Shown here in pieces: positions 62,068 through 64,000 of a DNA stretch of 64,000 nucleotides (its first letter is position 1; each line of letters begins with the position of its first letter). Under the pieces are notes generated by a model. It had not been told where the DNA came from. It ran no database searches and saw nothing but the letters and a program-made list of their open reading frames with translations. The DNA comes from RGIG3178 sp942492795 (lineage in GTDB: Bacteria; Bacillota; Clostridia; Christensenellales; QAND01). A program made the position numbers and the translations under genes. Location: positions 1,364,001 to 1,428,000 of the forward strand of contig OW818639.1 of NCBI GenBank assembly GCA_942492795.1, in the 5' to 3' direction.

Positions 62068-62088
62068 CGATTCCCCTCGCCTCCACCA
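62068..62088 (+). repeat. Right attachment site (attR)
   Basis: Exact 21-base copy of the ssrA 3' end (21,994-22,014), beginning CGATTCCCCT and ending CTCCACCA, not followed or preceded by other tmRNA sequence upstream. Confidence 0.88.
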
Positions 62089-62091
62089 TCA

Positions 62092-62118
62092 AAAACCACA
62101 ATCTGATTGTGGTTTTTT
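62092..62118 (+). terminator. Probable ancestral ssrA terminator, now beyond attR
   Basis: AAAACCACAAT (62092-62102), loop CTG, ATTGTGGTTTT (62106-62116) and more T. It directly follows the attachment copy, as the terminator of an uninterrupted ssrA gene would. Confidence 0.82.
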
Positions 62119-62320
62119 CCTTTGCATGGAGCTTTTATAAAGATCTTGAAATTTGCCGAAACAGGATGCGATATTTCGTGTCCGGTAAACAGGGTGCAGT
62201 CCAGCAGTCCATCACAAGAATAGTGGTTTTTTAATATATTTAATTGAAATAGTATTATCTTTAATTTATCTCTTTTGGTGCTGTTATTTGCTATCAATTC
62301 CCAATAACACACCAAACTCA

Positions 62321-62935
62321 TCAACATCCAAAGCGGCTTAGAAATGTAAGAACTATTTCATCCAGTATAGTGTCAGCCAGTTTTAAGTTTTCGCCGTCTG
62401 AAAATAAAGCGGGGTAGGTCAGGCATCCCTCAACCAAACCGTAAAAGATTCGAGCTGTAAATTCCGGGGATTGGAAGTTTAGTTTTTGGTTTTCCTTTGC
62501 GGACTGGAGCCAAACGATAAACCGCTTATGGGGATCATTGGCGCTTACAATCTTCCTCGCATAAGTATTATCCATCAAAAAAAAGGAAGTAAGGAATTTT
62601 GACAGACCCCTCCGCGTTGGATCATTGATCAAATATAGTTCGGCTTGCGCAAATTCCTTCAGTTGTTCTGCGATTGGCAGAGTCTTGGAGTATTCAATGG
62701 GTTTGATCTCATCGCGATGCCGAAGAAAATCCCCAACGATGGCATGAAACAGCTTTTCTTTGCTTTGAAAATGGTTATAAACAGTGCGTTTGGAGACACC
62801 TGCCATTTCCGCAATGCTATCCATGCTTGAAACATCATAGCCCTTTTCTATAAAGACTTTGATAGCCCCGTCTATAATGGCCTGATGCTTCCGCCCTGTA
62901 TCTTTCTTCTGTTTGCCTTGTGTTGTCTCCGGCAT
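62321..62935 (-). CDS. TetR/AcrR family transcriptional regulator
   Basis: A 204-aa repressor. The helix-turn-helix is clear: QAIIDGAIKVFIEKGYDVSS, MAGVSKRTVYNHFQSKEKLF. The C-terminal ligand domain (about 80-204) resembles the TetR_C_7/AefR-like group in the region RFIVWLQSAKEN and EFTARIFYGLVEGCL. GAGGAGAG lies 8 bases before the ATG. It is divergent from the DUF4386 gene with palindromes between, so likely controls it and itself. First gene of the resumed chromosome. Confidence 0.9.
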   Translation of the reverse strand: MPETTQGKQKKDTGRKHQAIIDGAIKVFIEKGYDVSSMDSIAEMAGVSKRTVYNHFQSKEKLFHAIVGDFLRHRDEIKPIEYSKTLPIAEQLKEFAQAELYLINDPTRRGLSKFLTSFFLMDNTYARKIVSANDPHKRFIVWLQSAKENQKLNFQSPEFTARIFYGLVEGCLTYPALFSDGENLKLADTILDEIVLTFLSRFGC

Positions 62936-62953
62936 ATTTACACTCTCCTCATA

Positions 62954-63012
62954 TTTACTACACGGTGCAGTAAAATAATATTGACAAATACTAACCTACA
63001 CCGTATAGTGTA
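62954..63012 (+). promoter_or_regulatory. Promoter and two TetR-type operators before the DUF4386 gene
   Basis: TTGACA at 62981-62986, 17-base spacer, TATAGT at 63004-63009. TTTACT-ACACGGTGC-AGTAAA at 62954-62974 is a near-perfect palindrome between the divergent genes. TACAC-CGTATA-GTGTA at 62997-63012 is a second palindrome over the -10 box. Confidence 0.75.
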
Positions 63013-63073
63013 AATATAGATGGCGATAAAGTCAAGTCTTTAAAAAAATAGTAGAAAGTGAAGGAGTATAACC

Positions 63074-63775
63074 ATGAAAGCAAACAAGAAAGACGCTCTA
63101 AGGGCGGGACTCTTCTACCTTGCATTCAACATAACATGCATCTTTGCAGGCGTTGTCCGCTCCAGGCTGATTATTCTTGGGGATGCCGCCCGGACAGCTG
63201 ATCTACTTAGAAATTCAATGTGGCTGCTTCGCGTTGATTTTGTTGTCGATCTGATCTCCGCCGTGTTATTTCTGCTGGCAGCCTGGTCACTTTATGTCCT
63301 TCTAAAGCGGGTTCATAAAGATATTGCTCTTCTGTTTCTTTTATTGAATGCAGTAGGTGTTGCCGTACAGTGCTTAAGTTTACTGAACCTCTTTGCTCCT
63401 CTGCTTACCAATGGTGGGGTTGATTTCGTCAAGGCTTTTCAGCCCGGTCAACTTGATTCATTGAATCTGCTGTTTTTCAATCTTCATAAAAGCGGTTTTA
63501 CAATAGCCCAGGTATTTTATGGCACATGGCTTTTACCGCTCGGCTATCTGGTGTTCAAATCAGAATTTCTTCCGAAATGGCTTGGGATACTGCTGATGGC
63601 TGACTTTGCCGGTGTCATGATATGGTTTTTTCAGTTTTTCCTCTTGCCCGGTTTTGACATTATCGCCTATCCGGGGCTCGCCATCGGCTTTATCGCGGAA
63701 TTCTCGCTGAGTTTATGGCTGATTGTCAAGAGGGTAAACGATCGGGAGCCCAGATCTCTGAATGCCCGAATATAA
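63074..63775 (+). CDS. DUF4386 family membrane protein
   Basis: A 233-aa polytopic membrane protein with about six hydrophobic helices. The pattern ALRAGLFYLAFNITCIFAGV, LLRVDFVVDLISAVLFLLAA, GVAVQCLSLLNLFAPLL, FYGTWLLPLGYLVFKSEFLP and PKWLGILLMADFAG is typical of DUF4386 proteins. AAGGAG precedes ATG 63074. Its promoter carries TetR-type operators. Function of the family is unknown; often found with TetR regulators and oxidoreductases. Confidence 0.85.
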   Translation: MKANKKDALRAGLFYLAFNITCIFAGVVRSRLIILGDAARTADLLRNSMWLLRVDFVVDLISAVLFLLAAWSLYVLLKRVHKDIALLFLLLNAVGVAVQCLSLLNLFAPLLTNGGVDFVKAFQPGQLDSLNLLFFNLHKSGFTIAQVFYGTWLLPLGYLVFKSEFLPKWLGILLMADFAGVMIWFFQFFLLPGFDIIAYPGLAIGFIAEFSLSLWLIVKRVNDREPRSLNARI

Positions 63776-63840
63776 CCTGCAAGCAAGCCTTTTATCTGCC
63801 ATGTAGTTCATTCAATCCCATATAAAAGAAAGGATAAACA

Positions 63841-64000
63841 TGAAAGCGGTTTTTTGTACCGGATATGGATCGCCGGAGGTGCTTCAGGTCAAAGAAGCAA
63901 GAAAGCCTTTTCCTAAAAGCAATGAGGTTTGCATTAGAATAATCGCTACCGCCGTTACATCAAGCGATTGTATCGTCAGGGCATTCAACGTACCATTGGG
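63841..64000 (+). CDS. Zinc-type alcohol dehydrogenase/quinone reductase, 5' part
   Basis: The first 53 codons of an MDR-superfamily oxidoreductase, cut by the window end. MKAVFCTGYGSPEVLQVKEA, EVCIRIIATAVTSSDCIVRA and FNVPLG match the N-terminal GroES-like domain of NAD(P)-dependent alcohol dehydrogenase/quinone reductase family proteins. AAAGGAT precedes the ATG. It follows the DUF4386 gene in the same direction and may be in the same TetR-controlled transcript. Confidence 0.82.

Larger units (their letters stand above)
22015..62088. mobile_element. Genomic island (about 40 kb) integrated at ssrA
   Basis: Bounded by exact 21-base copies of the ssrA 3' end, 40,074 bases apart. Inside, codon use and base composition change, genes are loosely packed, and phage, signalling and defence genes replace core functions. 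A tmRNA-type terminator hairpin follows both copies. No tyrosine integrase is seen next to either end; the only recombinase is a serine enzyme at 31,501-33,090 inside a prophage remnant. The element may therefore be immobile, or moved by an enzyme supplied elsewhere. Confidence 0.82.

Noticed and set aside
22015..62088. CRISPR arrays or regularly spaced repeats on the island
   Set aside because: No regularly spaced short repeats were seen on reading either strand.

Overview
The window reads as a piece of chromosome from a Gram-positive bacterium of the Clostridia (Bacillota). The basis is the set and order of core genes (pgk-tpiA-gpmI, hprK, murB-PHP-rapZ-whiA-dnaE-pfkA, secG-rnr-smpB-ssrA), a HrcA-type CIRCE operator in front of an Hsp20 gene, Gram-positive style ribosome-binding sites (AGGAGG) and frequent TTG/GTG starts. 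I do not assign a genus.

Bases 1 to about 22,015 are ordinary, compact core chromosome. They hold a flavin-reductase-like gene, a lower-glycolysis cluster (phosphoglycerate kinase, triosephosphate isomerase, phosphoglycerate mutase), a GIY-YIG protein, a ZIP metal transporter, CIRCE-controlled Hsp20, a Cof-type phosphatase, HPr kinase, a solute-binding-like protein, the murB-PHP-rapZ-whiA operon, DNA polymerase III alpha (DnaE), phosphofructokinase, SecG, RNase R, SmpB and tmRNA. Several promoters and rho-independent terminators can be read directly.

The 3' end of the tmRNA gene (21,994-22,014) recurs at 62,068-62,088, followed there by a perfect terminator hairpin. The roughly 40 kb between the two copies is therefore best explained as a genomic island inserted at ssrA. 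It is mosaic: base composition drops sharply in parts and genes are much looser. In order it contains: an AT-rich 753-aa membrane protein; gene debris with a dead tyrosine phosphatase; a zinc-finger protein; a prophage remnant (D5-type helicase without a visible primase domain, ParB-domain methyltransferase, P27 terminase small subunit, large serine recombinase); a TetR-controlled cluster of a flavodoxin-like protein and five related single-helix microproteins; a candidate structured RNA; a c-di-GMP signalling block (GGDEF protein, two REC-PAS-HD-GYP proteins, CheR, hybrid histidine kinase); and a long defence-like block.

The defence-like block (49.5-61.9 kb) is the most interesting part. It begins with a KapD-like exonuclease, a CbxX-type AAA+ ATPase and a WYL regulator. 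It continues with an OGG-fold-like protein, a PD-(D/E)XK protein, an AbaSI-type modified-cytosine endonuclease, an SRA-like reader, a NUDIX hydrolase, a GIY-YIG protein and a DUF6998-like protein. It ends with a compact three-gene unit: an HNH-like membrane protein, a YkgJ-like cysteine-cluster protein and a glycine-zipper membrane protein. I propose that last unit as the best candidate for an undescribed system.

Past the right junction the chromosome resumes with a TetR regulator divergent from a DUF4386 membrane protein, with two palindromes at the shared promoter, and the start of a zinc-type alcohol dehydrogenase/quinone reductase cut by the window end. No rRNA, tRNA or CRISPR array was seen.
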